Assembly (NCBI RefSeq): GCF_904848665.1
Contig: NZ_CAJHCQ010000006.1
Location: 248,001-312,000 of the forward strand
Length of the DNA: 64,000 nt
Direction of reading: 5' to 3'
Source: Paraburkholderia hiiakae
GTDB taxonomy: Bacteria; Pseudomonadota; Gammaproteobacteria; Burkholderiales; Burkholderiaceae
This document shows positions 52,862 to 64,000 of this stretch, one piece after another. The notes below the pieces were generated by a model. It was not told the origin of the DNA, did not search any database, and worked only from the letters and a program-made list of their open reading frames with translations. Each line of letters starts with the position of its first letter. Within the stretch, counting starts at the first letter, position 1. The position numbers were made by a program, and so were the translations under genes.

Positions 52862-53569
52862 ATGAAGACCACGCTCGACGAAATGTTCGTGTTCGTCACC
52901 ATCGCTGAACTGGGGTCGCTAACGCGTGCCGCCGAGAAACTGTATCGACCGACGTCGGCAATGAGCAGCGTCTTGCGCCGTCTCGAACAAAAGCTCGATA
53001 CCACGGTGATCCGCCGTACGACCCGAGTGCTCGAACTGACCGGGGAGGGACAGATTTTTCTCGATCATGCGCGCTCGATCATTGCGTCGGTCGAACTCGC
53101 GGAAGAACAGATCGTGGCGCACCGTGAACAACTCGCGGGACAATTGCGCATCAACGCGGCAACGCCCTTCATGCAGCACGTGATCGTGCCGATGATTCCC
53201 GAGTTTCACAGGAACGGTTATTCGCAACTCGACTCGCTGAATGCGTGGCCGCTACACTACGCGGGCCACGAATCGTACAGGGTTCAGCCGAAGCTGCGCG
53301 CTTCGAGCGGCGAAACAGTGCTGGCGCTGGTCACGGACGGCGCTGGAATTGCCGGCCTCGGCGACTATATGACGACCGATGCAAGGCGCCATGGCAGGCT
53401 GGTGGAACTGCTCGTCGAGCATACCGTTGAGCGCTTTCGGCCGATCCACGCGGTCTACTATCGCAACACGCGCCTTGCAGCGCGTATTGCGATATTTCTC
53501 GACTTCGTGACAGAACCCATGAGAGGAAGCACGCTGGTCGAGCAGGACGAGCCCAGCGCATCAACGTGA
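52862..53569 (+). CDS. LysR-family regulator with an internal in-frame deletion of the effector domain
   Basis: A 235-residue protein. The DNA-binding half is intact (MFVFVTIAELGSLTRAAEKLYRPTSAMSSVLRRLEQKLDTTVIRRTTR), as are the start of the effector domain (RINAATPFMQHVIVPMIPEFHR) and its end (LNAWPLHYAGHESYRVQPKLRASSGETV onward). Compared with the LysR at 15870, about 73 residues are missing between EF(H/R) and NAWP. These are the residues that form most of regulatory subdomain I and its hinge. The frame is kept, so a stable but probably ligand-blind regulator could be made. It may equally be a decaying gene. The ribosome site is weak. Confidence 0.8.
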   Translation: MKTTLDEMFVFVTIAELGSLTRAAEKLYRPTSAMSSVLRRLEQKLDTTVIRRTTRVLELTGEGQIFLDHARSIIASVELAEEQIVAHREQLAGQLRINAATPFMQHVIVPMIPEFHRNGYSQLDSLNAWPLHYAGHESYRVQPKLRASSGETVLALVTDGAGIAGLGDYMTTDARRHGRLVELLVEHTVERFRPIHAVYYRNTRLAARIAIFLDFVTEPMRGSTLVEQDEPSAST

Positions 53570-53626
53570 TCGATCATGGAATCGCGAGCGGCGGGCTCAT
53601 GGGTGCCGCCGCGCGCTCGCGTTCTC

Positions 53627-54316
53627 CTATTTGTTCAAGGTGCTTAGCTTCTTCAGCAAGGCTTGCGCACCTGGCGCCGAAGACGCCGGATTCTGCCCCG
53701 TGATGAGAAGCCCGTCTTCGAGCACGTAAGGCAACCAGTCGGCGACACTCGAATAATTGCCGCCTTTGGCCTTGAGCTCGTCCTCCACAAGAAATGGCAC
53801 GACCTTCGTGAGGCCAACGGCGGCTTCCTCTGAATTGGAAAAGCCTGTCACCGACTTGCCTTTCACCAAGGGCTCGCCATCGGCCCTTTTCACGTGACGC
53901 AGCACGCCCGGCGCGTGGCAAACGAGCGCGACGGGTTTTCCTGCGCCTATCGTGCGCTCGATGAGCGCGATGGATTCCGGGTCTTCGGCGAGATCCCACA
54001 TGGGGCCATGTCCGCCGGGATAAAAGACGGCGTCGAACGCGTCGTGGGCAATGTCCTTGAGCTTTGCCGTGGTGGCGAGCGCGGCTTTCGCGGTAGCGTC
54101 GGCTTCGAAGCGGCGGGTCTTGTCCGTCTGGTTTTCGGGCTCGTTGCTCTTGGGGTCCAGCGGCGCAGCACCGCCCTTAGGCGACGCCAGCGTCAACTCC
54201 ACTCCCGCATCGGTAAATACGTAGTAGGGCGCCGCCAACTCCTCCAGCCAGAAACCCGTCTTGCGGCCGGTGTCGCCAAGCTGGTCGTGCGATGTCAGGA
54301 CTACCAGAATCTTCAT
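53627..54316 (-). CDS. DJ-1/PfpI family protein (type 1 glutamine-amidotransferase-like)
   Basis: A 229-residue protein with the DJ-1 nucleophile elbow (ALVCHAPGVL, Cys followed by His), an upstream acidic residue in KTGFWLEELAAPYYVF, and VFYPGGHGPMWDL. Members act as glyoxalase III/deglycase-type or chaperone-like proteins. The start at 54316 has GGAGAGAG upstream. It is followed on the other side by the NAD(P)-binding SDR-like gene on the same strand, 128 bases away. Confidence 0.88.
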   Translation of the reverse strand: MKILVVLTSHDQLGDTGRKTGFWLEELAAPYYVFTDAGVELTLASPKGGAAPLDPKSNEPENQTDKTRRFEADATAKAALATTAKLKDIAHDAFDAVFYPGGHGPMWDLAEDPESIALIERTIGAGKPVALVCHAPGVLRHVKRADGEPLVKGKSVTGFSNSEEAAVGLTKVVPFLVEDELKAKGGNYSSVADWLPYVLEDGLLITGQNPASSAPGAQALLKKLSTLNK

Positions 54317-54444
54317 GACTCTCTCCGTGCCCGGTAATGAGCGTCGAGTGGATAAGGGGAAAGTCATTGTGGCTCACGAATGGCGATACTGGCTTTCCAG
54401 AAACACAACGCTATTTCCCTTCTGCACTGAAAGCGCCGAATACG

Positions 54445-55080
54445 TCATACCGTGGCCAACGCTTTGGCGACAGGATCCTTGCCCCCCGCGAAGCCGATGA
54501 TTTTGCGCGACAGTCCAGCGCGAAGCGCTTCGACGACGACTTCCGCGACATCTTCACGCGCGACCGGAGCGTGCGAAGGCGTCACGTCCGATACGATCTG
54601 GATCGTTCCGACGCCCGGCTCCACGGTCAACGCGCCTGGGCGCAATACGACGTACTCCAGGCCGCTCGCGATCACATAGTCATCCGACTCCTGCTTCATC
54701 TGCGCGTAGTGACGCAGCGCAGCCGGCGCGCGATCGGGAGCGAAAGCGAGTAAGGCGCTGACGACAAGAAAGCGATTCACGCCGCTTTGCTTCGCGTAGT
54801 TCGCGGCGTGAATGACAGCATCGCGGTCTATCAGGCGCTCCTGATCCGCGCCTTCGGTCTCCGCGGAACCCGCGGCATAGACAACGGCATGGATTCCCTC
54901 GAAAGCGTGCGAGAAGTCGCTCGAAAGGTCCGCGATTGCGGTTTCTGCGCCGAGCCCACGAAATTCCCCGGCTTTTGCCGCGTTGCGTATCAACGCGCGA
55001 AAAGGAATACCTGCAACGTGCAATTTCTGCGCAACGGCATGGCCTGTACGACCGCTCGCGCCGATTAACAAAACGTTCAT
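54445..55080 (-). CDS. NAD(P)-binding atypical SDR-family protein (YwnB/NmrA-like)
   Basis: A 211-residue Rossmann protein. It shows MNVLLIGASGRTGHAVAQKL with the GxxGxxG motif, AVVYAAGSAETEGADQERLIDRDAVIHAANYAKQSGVNRFLVVSA, and YVVLRPGALT. It has the compact length of NAD(P)H-sensing or epimerase-like members without the YxxxK pair in the classical place. GGAGAG precedes the ATG. Function is unknown; it may be expressed with the DJ-1 gene under oxidative or carbonyl stress, by context only. Confidence 0.85.
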   Translation of the reverse strand: MNVLLIGASGRTGHAVAQKLHVAGIPFRALIRNAAKAGEFRGLGAETAIADLSSDFSHAFEGIHAVVYAAGSAETEGADQERLIDRDAVIHAANYAKQSGVNRFLVVSALLAFAPDRAPAALRHYAQMKQESDDYVIASGLEYVVLRPGALTVEPGVGTIQIVSDVTPSHAPVAREDVAEVVVEALRAGLSRKIIGFAGGKDPVAKALATV

Positions 55081-55298
55081 GACGCTCTCCTGGACCTCGA
55101 CAGCAATTGAACATGGTTCATGCAGGGTTCATTGCCGCTAGTCTAGTCTGTTTGCCGACTCACTGTTGAGCGAGCGTCGCAGCATTATCGAATTGCAGGC
55201 TTTTCAGATTTGAACTGCACGCCATGAGCGCGCGTGAGCTTGCCGTACATTCCACGGCAAAGCCCGCGCTTTCTTAAAGCCCAGGCTGAGGAGCCAAC

Positions 55299-57802
<2,504 letters not shown>

Positions 57803-57834
57803 CCTGGTTTGGTGGATGCGCGCTAAAGCCAGAA

Positions 57835-58998
57835 TCAGTCAGTCTTGCCAATCGTCATCATTGCGGTCAGCCCGGGATCGTTATCGGCAAACGTGAGCTC
57901 GCCTTGATGGAGCGTAGCCACAGCCTTGACGAGAGCGAGCCCGAGCCCCACCCCGGGCGTGCCTCGGCTAAGATCGCCGCGATAAAATCGCTCAGTAACT
58001 TTGGAGCGTTCGGCAACGGGAATGCCGGGGCCGTCGTCGGAAACGGTAATCTCGATCCGGTCGGCCGACTCACCGAGTGAAACCGTCACCACGCCGCCTT
58101 CCTGCGCAAACTTGAGCGCGTTGTCGATGAGATTTCCAATGGCTTGCGCAATCAGCAAAGGATCGACGAGAGCAGGCAATTTCCCCTGTACGTGCAGATC
58201 GAGTTTGACAGAAATGCCGCGCAACTCCGCAACAGGTTGATAGAACTCGACTGCATCGGAAACGATGCTCGTGAGATCGGTTTCGACAAACCCTGAACGG
58301 CGCACGCCCGCATCGATTTCCGCGAGACGCAGCAGTGCATTGAAGATGCCGATCACGCGATCGACGTCGGCAACGGCAACCTCCAGTTGATTCAGGGTGT
58401 CGTCGTCGCCGCTTTTTCTGAGGCCAAGCATCAGCATTTCCAGTCTGGAGCGCAGTTCGGCAAGCGGCGTGCGCAGGTCATGCGCAATGGCGTTCGAAAC
58501 GTTCTTCACCGCGTCCAGCACTTCGAGCAGCGCATCCTGCGCCCGGATCCTTGTCTTGACTTCCTCTTCGAGCCGCAGGTTTTGCTCTTGCTGCGAGCGT
58601 TGCAGCGCGCGCAGCTTGAGATGGGTCTGAACGCGCACCGCAACTTCTTCCATTTGCAGCGGCTTGGTGACGAAGTCCATCGCGCCAGCGCGAAATCCGT
58701 TGATCTTGTCCTCAGTCTGCGTCAAAGACGTCATGAAAATGACGGGAATATCGCGTGTCGCCGGATTGTCCTTGAGTGCGCGGCAGGTCTGAAATCCGTC
58801 GAGGCCAGGCATGATGACATCGAGCAGGATGAGATCGGGTTTCACGATTTCGGCGCGGCGCAGCGCCTCCTGGCCGTCACGCGCTACGGCGGCACGCAGG
58901 CCTTCGGCTTCGAGCGTTTCTACGACGAGACCGAGGTTGGCCGCCGTGTCGTCGACGACGAGCACCACGGGAGCGTCATCGTTTCTTGTCTCTCCCAT
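57835..58998 (-). CDS. Receiver-histidine kinase hybrid (REC-HK)
   Basis: A 387-residue protein without membrane segments. The N-terminal receiver has VVDDTAAN, Asp60 in PDLILLDVIMPGLDG and FVTKPL. A coiled coil follows (about 125-160), then a histidine kinase with NAIAHDLRTPLAEL near 170 and ATP-binding motifs NLIDNALKFA, DDGPGIP and GVGLGLALVKAV. Such proteins receive a phosphate and then act on a further partner. The ATG overlaps the stop of the upstream hybrid kinase by one base, so they are translationally coupled. Confidence 0.92.
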   Translation of the reverse strand: MGETRNDDAPVVLVVDDTAANLGLVVETLEAEGLRAAVARDGQEALRRAEIVKPDLILLDVIMPGLDGFQTCRALKDNPATRDIPVIFMTSLTQTEDKINGFRAGAMDFVTKPLQMEEVAVRVQTHLKLRALQRSQQEQNLRLEEEVKTRIRAQDALLEVLDAVKNVSNAIAHDLRTPLAELRSRLEMLMLGLRKSGDDDTLNQLEVAVADVDRVIGIFNALLRLAEIDAGVRRSGFVETDLTSIVSDAVEFYQPVAELRGISVKLDLHVQGKLPALVDPLLIAQAIGNLIDNALKFAQEGGVVTVSLGESADRIEITVSDDGPGIPVAERSKVTERFYRGDLSRGTPGVGLGLALVKAVATLHQGELTFADNDPGLTAMMTIGKTD

Positions 58999-61985
58999 TA
59001 TCCATTTCCTTCGTTGTTGAGATATTTTTCGATCAAGGTAAGCAATGCCTGCGATTCATAGGTCATGGCGAGCTGCCGCAAACGCGCGGCGAAAGGCTCG
59101 TAGCGCTGGTTCAATGCCACGAGATGATCGGCGTGGCGACTCACGTCGCGCATCGAACCCAGCAATGCGTAGCGGTGCAACTGCGCCAGTTCATCTCGCG
59201 GCGGCACGACGATCGGTTGCCCCGCTTGTGCAGATTGTGCCGTCTGGTCCGGCTGCGAAGCGGCACGCTCGAGCTTCATGCCGAGCAAACTGGCGATCGA
59301 GCCCAGCAACGCGTCGAGATCGATGGGTTTGTCGAGGAAAATGCTGGCCCCAGCCTCCATGTTGGCGCGCGCGTTTTGTTCGGATGCATCGGCAGACACG
59401 ACGATCACGGGCAGCGCTGCGAACGCCTTCGACTGACGCAACGCGCGCAGCACTTCAATGCCGCCCATCAAAGGCATGACCGTGTCCAGAATGACCAGAT
59501 CGGGTCGCGCCGATGCGATCTGTTCGAGTGCATCGCGACCATCAGCGCTTTCGGTGACGTCAAAGCCGGTGCGCGCCAGGACGTCAGCGAGCAAGCGCCG
59601 GTTGGCGGCAACGTCGTCCACGAGCAGAATGTGCCGGCCAACGCCGTCCAGATAGCCTCTTTCGAGCCTCGGTGGCCGCGCGCCACGCTCCAGCGCGGAA
59701 GCGGGCGCGACCAGTTCGAACCAGAATCGGCTGCCTTCGCCCACGGCGCTCGAGACATAGATCTCGCCGCCCATCATCCGCACGAGCTGACGGCTGATCG
59801 CGAGACCGAGGCCGGCGCCGCCCGTGCGCCGCACATGGTCGCCTGCCTGCTCGAACGGTTGAAAGATGGCCTCCAGCCGGTCGGGGCTGATACCGATTCC
59901 CGTGTCATACACATCGAATCGCAACCGGCTCCCCTCGCCGCGGCTCACGGACAGGCGAATTTCGCCACGGTCGGTGAACTTCACCGCATTGGCGAGTAGA
60001 TTGAGGAGCACTTGCCGCAAGCGGCGTTCGTCGGCGAAAATCACGGCGGGCAGGTTCGGCGCCGCCTCATAGTTGAGCATGAGATTCTTCTGCTGGGCAC
60101 GAACGCCGACGATCTCGGCAATCGTTTCGAGGAATGCGGCCAGCGAGACTTCGGTCACCTGAAGTTCGAGCTTGCCGGCGCCAAGACGGGTGAAGTCCAG
60201 AATATCGTTGATGAGCGTAAGCAAATGCTGTCCGCTTTGTTCGATCACGCCCACGCCGGCCAGTTGCCGCGCATCGAGGCTTGAATCGCGCAGGAGCATT
60301 TGCGCGTAGCCCAGAATGCCGTTGAGCGGCGTGCGCAATTCGTGGCTGATATTGGCGAGGAATTGATCCTTCGCGCGGTTGGCGGATTCCGCCACTTCCT
60401 TGGCCACGCGCACCGTTTCTTCGAGCGCCTTGCGCGCCGAGATATCCTCGATGATCGTAATGACGTGACTCGCCTGCCCGGATGCGCCGTGTTGAAGCGC
60501 AACCGAAAGGCTCACCCAGATCGGCGTGTTGTTCGCGCTGACAAAGGGCACTTCTTCCGAGTAGTGAGGGATTTTCCCCTCGGTCAACAGACGAAATCGT
60601 TCGCGGCCCGCCTCCCGATGATCCGCCCGCATGAGATCGTGCAGGCGCATTTGCTGCAGCGCGTCTCGCTCGCGGCCCGCGATTTCACACGAACGTTGGT
60701 TCACGCGCAGAAATCGGCCGTCGAGATCGCAGTGCGCGACGCCGACCGCAGCGTTCTCGAACGTGCCGCGAAAACGCTCCTCGCTGGCGCGCAGGGCCTG
60801 TTCGGTCTGCTTGAGCTGCGTAATGTCCACGATGCTGCCCACGAAGCGAACCGGCTTGCCAGTCGCATCGTGCCGCGCCGTTCCGCGCACCAGCACCCAT
60901 CGATCGCTGCCGTCGCGATGCCGTAGCCGGTTCTCGAGTTCGAAAATGCCCTCACCGTTCGCCAGAAATGACGCCATGGCGCGGTCGGTGCTCGCGCGAT
61001 GATCGGGATGCAGCACGCTCATGTACGCTTCGTAGTCGAGACGCGCCTGCGGCGCGTCGAAGCCCAGCCATTCGTAAATATTCGAGAAGCGCGCAAAGCC
61101 GCGTTTGTAGTCGCCTTCGGGCATATCGATTTCCCAGACGCCTACGTTCGAGCCATACATGGCCATTTCGAGCCGCGCATTGGTTTCGCGCAGTATCTCC
61201 GCTTCCTCGGCGCGGCGCTTTTGCGTCACGTCGCGAAACACGATGACGACGCCAAGCGTGTCGCTGCGTTCGTCGGTCATCGGCGTGCCCGTGCATTCCA
61301 CGGGAATTTCGTTGCCGCCGGGCGTGAGCAGAATGGCTCGCGCGGGAAGGCCGCTTTCGTTGTCCTTGCGTAATACGGCCGTCATCGGCTCCGCAATGGG
61401 CGCGCGCGTGACTTCGTCGAGCAGGCGAAACGCGCTGGCGAGCGGCCGCCCGGCGGCCTCATCGAAGGGTAGTCCGATCAGCGCTTCGCCCGCGGGATTC
61501 ACGAACGTCACGCACCCCGTGGAGTCCGTTGCGATTACGCCGTCGCCAATGCTGGAGAGCGTGACGGCGTAGCGTTGTTCGCTCTCGCGCAGGCGCCGTT
61601 CCGCGCCGTGCTTGTACAGCGCCATTTCCACTACGGTTCGGAGCTGGACGTCGTCGAACGGCTTGAGAACGTAGCCGAACGGCTCCGCCGCAGTTGCGCG
61701 CTGAACGGTTTCGTCGTCGGCATAAGCAGTGAGAAAGACGATCGGCACGTCACACGCTTCGCGGATCCGACGCGCGGTGTCGATGCCGTCCAGCTTGCCT
61801 TCGAGCCGCACGTCCATGAGCACGAGATCGGGAGGGGCGTCGCCCTGCAATTGCGAAACGACCGCGAGCGCCTCCTCGCCGCTCACCGTGCTGCCGACCA
61901 CACGGTAGCCGCTGCGGCTCAACTGTTGCGCGATATCTCGCGCAACGATGCGGTCATCCTCGACGATCAAGATACGTGCGGTCAT
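58998..61985 (-). CDS. Cytoplasmic hybrid sensor kinase (REC-PAS3-HK-REC)
   Basis: A 995-residue protein without membrane helices. The N-terminal receiver has Asp58 in PDLVLMDVRLEG. Three PAS/PAC domains follow (about 140-265, 270-395, 400-525). The histidine kinase core has NISHELRTPLNGILGYAQ, DTGIGISPDRLEAIF, and GGAGLGLAISRQLVRMMGGEI. The C-terminal receiver has PDLVILDTVMPLMGG. It is second in a three-gene phosphorelay operon read leftward, 12 bases after the trifunctional kinase and overlapping the REC-HK gene by one base. Confidence 0.93.
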   Translation of the reverse strand: MTARILIVEDDRIVARDIAQQLSRSGYRVVGSTVSGEEALAVVSQLQGDAPPDLVLMDVRLEGKLDGIDTARRIREACDVPIVFLTAYADDETVQRATAAEPFGYVLKPFDDVQLRTVVEMALYKHGAERRLRESEQRYAVTLSSIGDGVIATDSTGCVTFVNPAGEALIGLPFDEAAGRPLASAFRLLDEVTRAPIAEPMTAVLRKDNESGLPARAILLTPGGNEIPVECTGTPMTDERSDTLGVVIVFRDVTQKRRAEEAEILRETNARLEMAMYGSNVGVWEIDMPEGDYKRGFARFSNIYEWLGFDAPQARLDYEAYMSVLHPDHRASTDRAMASFLANGEGIFELENRLRHRDGSDRWVLVRGTARHDATGKPVRFVGSIVDITQLKQTEQALRASEERFRGTFENAAVGVAHCDLDGRFLRVNQRSCEIAGRERDALQQMRLHDLMRADHREAGRERFRLLTEGKIPHYSEEVPFVSANNTPIWVSLSVALQHGASGQASHVITIIEDISARKALEETVRVAKEVAESANRAKDQFLANISHELRTPLNGILGYAQMLLRDSSLDARQLAGVGVIEQSGQHLLTLINDILDFTRLGAGKLELQVTEVSLAAFLETIAEIVGVRAQQKNLMLNYEAAPNLPAVIFADERRLRQVLLNLLANAVKFTDRGEIRLSVSRGEGSRLRFDVYDTGIGISPDRLEAIFQPFEQAGDHVRRTGGAGLGLAISRQLVRMMGGEIYVSSAVGEGSRFWFELVAPASALERGARPPRLERGYLDGVGRHILLVDDVAANRRLLADVLARTGFDVTESADGRDALEQIASARPDLVILDTVMPLMGGIEVLRALRQSKAFAALPVIVVSADASEQNARANMEAGASIFLDKPIDLDALLGSIASLLGMKLERAASQPDQTAQSAQAGQPIVVPPRDELAQLHRYALLGSMRDVSRHADHLVALNQRYEPFAARLRQLAMTYESQALLTLIEKYLNNEGNG

Positions 61986-61997
61986 GGCGAGTGTCGA

Positions 61998-64000
61998 TCA
62001 GTGTTCGGCGGCGTCGAAAAAGATGGTGAATGTGGTTCCTTCTTGCTGGCTCACGTCGACACTGCCCCGCAGTTGCAGCACGAGATCGTGGACGAGCCGC
62101 AGACCCAGTGTCTCGTCGCGTTCGAGCGAGAAGTCGGGCGCAAGGCCAACGCCGTCGTCGGAAACGCGCAATTCGCAGCGCTGCGTGTCGAGCGCGCGCA
62201 GGTCGATGCGCAGCACGCCGCCGCGTTGATTGGGGAACGCATGTTTGAGCGCGTTGGAGACGAGTTCGTTGATGATGAGGCCGCACGACACCGCGCGATT
62301 CATGTCGAGTTGAATGTCGTCCACGGCGATCTGCATATCGACTCCCAGCCGCCCCATGTCGTAGACACGCGCGAGATGACCGCACAGCGTTTTGACATGG
62401 ACCGTCATGGGAATGCGCGCGAAATTGCCGGCGCGGTACAAATTTTCGTGAACCATGGCCATCGAGCGGACGCGATTGCGGCTATCCGCAAACAGCTCGG
62501 CAACAGCTTTGTCTTCCACGCGTTCCGCTTGCAGATTGAGCAGGCTGCTGATGAGCTGCAGATTATTCTTCACCCGGTGGTGAACCTCGTGCAACAGCGC
62601 TTCCTTTTCCACGAGCAATGTTTGCTTCTCCTCGAGCGAAGCGTTTTCGAGCGATATGGCGGCTTGAGACGCGAGAAGCCTGAGTACGGCCAGCCGTGCC
62701 GGCGTGAAGATGCCAGGCGCGAGTTCGTTCTCGAGATACAGCACGCCGATCAGCTTCGACTGTTTCACGAGCGGCAGCGAGAGCACGGACCGTGAATGGT
62801 TGGCGATGAAATATTCATCGTCATGGAATGCTTCGTTGGCCGATGCATCGTCGAGCAGCACCGGGCGACGAGTGCGTATGCTCTCGTGCAGCACGGCTTC
62901 TGCCAGATCGTGAGGTGAAACCGGCTTACTCTCGATGCTCACGTCCGTTCCCTGGCGTGTCGCCACGGCCACGGCTTCGATCCGCAGTTTCTCTTCACGC
63001 GGCAAAACGAGCAGGGCGCGCCGTGCGCCGGCGTGTTCGAGCATGATAGTCATGAGCGTATGGATCAGACGCCCGGGAACGAGCTCGGCAGAAATTGCCT
63101 GAGACGCCTTCATCACCGTATCGACATCGATCTGGCCGACAAGGGCGCTTTGGGTCGGTCCGTATGCGGCCTGCTCCCGAAGCAGATCGGGGTACCGTCT
63201 GTCGAGGTCCTTCACGCGCCCGATGGCGCCCCAGCGCAGCCACGCAAGCCGCGCGTTGCGCAGATACACGCCGGCGATGGTCGTAAAGCCTCGCTGCAGA
63301 TAGAACATCGCCGCGATATCCTGAGCGAGTGCTTCAATCTGCACGAAACCATATTCGCGCGCGAGCCGGATCGCCTCCTCATAGTCGGTCATCGCATCGA
63401 AGTCGCGGCCCGCAAGGCGCGCAATTTCGCCGCGCACGAGTGCGGCCCGGCTGCCGAAATTGCTTGGGCAATGCGTGGCCCAGAGTTCGAGTTGATGGTG
63501 ATGCGCAGCGAGTTTGTCGAGATTCGATGTTCTTTCGTCGTCCTGCGCTTCGGCGTGCCAGCGTGCGCGCGTGAGCGCGGAAAAGAACTGGTATTCGGCC
63601 ATTTCGAAATGACCGGAAGACGTCCACAGAAGCGGCGTCGCCTTGTTGCCGGCATCCATCGCACTCCTGACGTCGTCCGCGAGATAGCGCGCCTGCTGTT
63701 TGCGTATCCAGTACCAGCAGGCAGCGATGGCGAGACTCGGGTCGCTCTCGAGGCGCTGTTCGAACGCGTCGTCGGCAAACGGGCCGGGTCCTTCGGCAAG
63801 ATCGGTTGTACCGGCGCGCAACGAGCGGATCAACGCGAGCTGCGCGGTGATGATATCCACGATCAAGCCGAATTTCGCGGCCTGTACGATCTGCAGACGC
63901 CGTGTGGCCTCCTGCTCGACCTCACCTAATGATTCGCCGGCGGCGAGCAGCGTGGTCACGGTGCAGCAACTGCTAAAGCCGATGTAGGTCAGGTCCCCGG
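61998..64000 (-). CDS. Trifunctional kinase/ATPase/histidine kinase, C-terminal part (5' end outside window)
   Basis: The frame remains open to the window edge (upstream residues include GDLTYIGFSSCC), so at least the N-terminal half is missing here. The visible 667 codons hold the helical region (YWIRKQQARYLADDVRSAM, LWATHCPSNFGSRAALVRGEIARL), a GAF domain and a histidine kinase of the HisKA_2/HWE-like type (LLHEVHHRVKNNLQLISSLLNLQAERV; ATP motifs GLIINELVSNALKHAF and DDGVGLAP). The helical and GAF parts are clearly related to the protein at 43606, but the kinase core is of a different class. It is first in the three-gene phosphorelay operon. Confidence 0.9.
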   Translation of the reverse strand, partial: GDLTYIGFSSCCTVTTLLAAGESLGEVEQEATRRLQIVQAAKFGLIVDIITAQLALIRSLRAGTTDLAEGPGPFADDAFEQRLESDPSLAIAACWYWIRKQQARYLADDVRSAMDAGNKATPLLWTSSGHFEMAEYQFFSALTRARWHAEAQDDERTSNLDKLAAHHHQLELWATHCPSNFGSRAALVRGEIARLAGRDFDAMTDYEEAIRLAREYGFVQIEALAQDIAAMFYLQRGFTTIAGVYLRNARLAWLRWGAIGRVKDLDRRYPDLLREQAAYGPTQSALVGQIDVDTVMKASQAISAELVPGRLIHTLMTIMLEHAGARRALLVLPREEKLRIEAVAVATRQGTDVSIESKPVSPHDLAEAVLHESIRTRRPVLLDDASANEAFHDDEYFIANHSRSVLSLPLVKQSKLIGVLYLENELAPGIFTPARLAVLRLLASQAAISLENASLEEKQTLLVEKEALLHEVHHRVKNNLQLISSLLNLQAERVEDKAVAELFADSRNRVRSMAMVHENLYRAGNFARIPMTVHVKTLCGHLARVYDMGRLGVDMQIAVDDIQLDMNRAVSCGLIINELVSNALKHAFPNQRGGVLRIDLRALDTQRCELRVSDDGVGLAPDFSLERDETLGLRLVHDLVLQLRGSVDVSQQEGTTFTIFFDAAEH

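Overview
The window is GC-rich DNA typical of Burkholderiales, most likely Paraburkholderia, Caballeronia or a close relative. The content fits: DUF4148 and DUF3331 proteins, many LysR/AraC/FixJ regulators, a trifunctional kinase/ATPase/histidine-kinase sensor, aromatic-acid efflux and molybdenum hydroxylase genes. No rRNA, tRNA, CRISPR array, phage or intact insertion sequence was recognised.

Layout. 1-3714: the end of a soluble di-iron (toluene/alkene-type) monooxygenase operon, ordered alpha (partial) - gamma - coupling protein - beta - Rieske ferredoxin. The beta subunit reads straight through, in one frame, into a complete AraC-family regulator (1364-3391). This is the most unusual object in the window. 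4014-9209: a winged-helix STAND ATPase, small secreted proteins, an SDR, a membrane protein and an MFS exporter. 9233-13707: single-domain and FixJ-type response regulators interleaved with an aldo/keto reductase, an SRPBCC protein and secreted proteins. 14081-23548: enoyl-CoA hydratase, ABM-domain protein, LysR, MscS/cNMP channel, HbpS-like protein, a cNMP-binding thioredoxin-reductase-like flavoprotein and a second, full-length STAND regulator. 24845-32101: a selenocysteine formate dehydrogenase (fdoGHI, in-frame UGA with a recognisable SECIS hairpin) facing a cyanide-insensitive-type cytochrome bd oxidase with a 46-residue accessory membrane protein. 34149-43160: an aromatic-acid efflux operon (FUSC, outer-membrane factor, DUF1656, membrane-fusion protein) followed by a periplasmic molybdenum hydroxylase (2Fe-2S subunit, Mo subunit, tri-heme cytochrome c). 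43606-49143: a 1845-residue trifunctional sensor kinase. 49173-57802: redox and oxidative-stress genes (catalase-like protein with cytochrome b561, BON protein, old yellow enzyme, DJ-1/PfpI, katG). 57835-64000: three sensor-kinase genes on the minus strand; the first in transcription order runs off the window.

How the parts may work together. A short palindrome of the type ATAC-N4-GTAT (for example CCTATACCGTCGTATAGG at 32223) recurs 75-166 bases upstream of seven genes: both single-domain response regulators, one FixJ regulator, fdoG, cydA, the DUF3331 gene and a new 46-codon ORF. This suggests one regulon, perhaps read by one of the two FixJ-family proteins and linking phosphorelay signalling to formate oxidation and quinol oxidation. 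That link is inference from sequence only.
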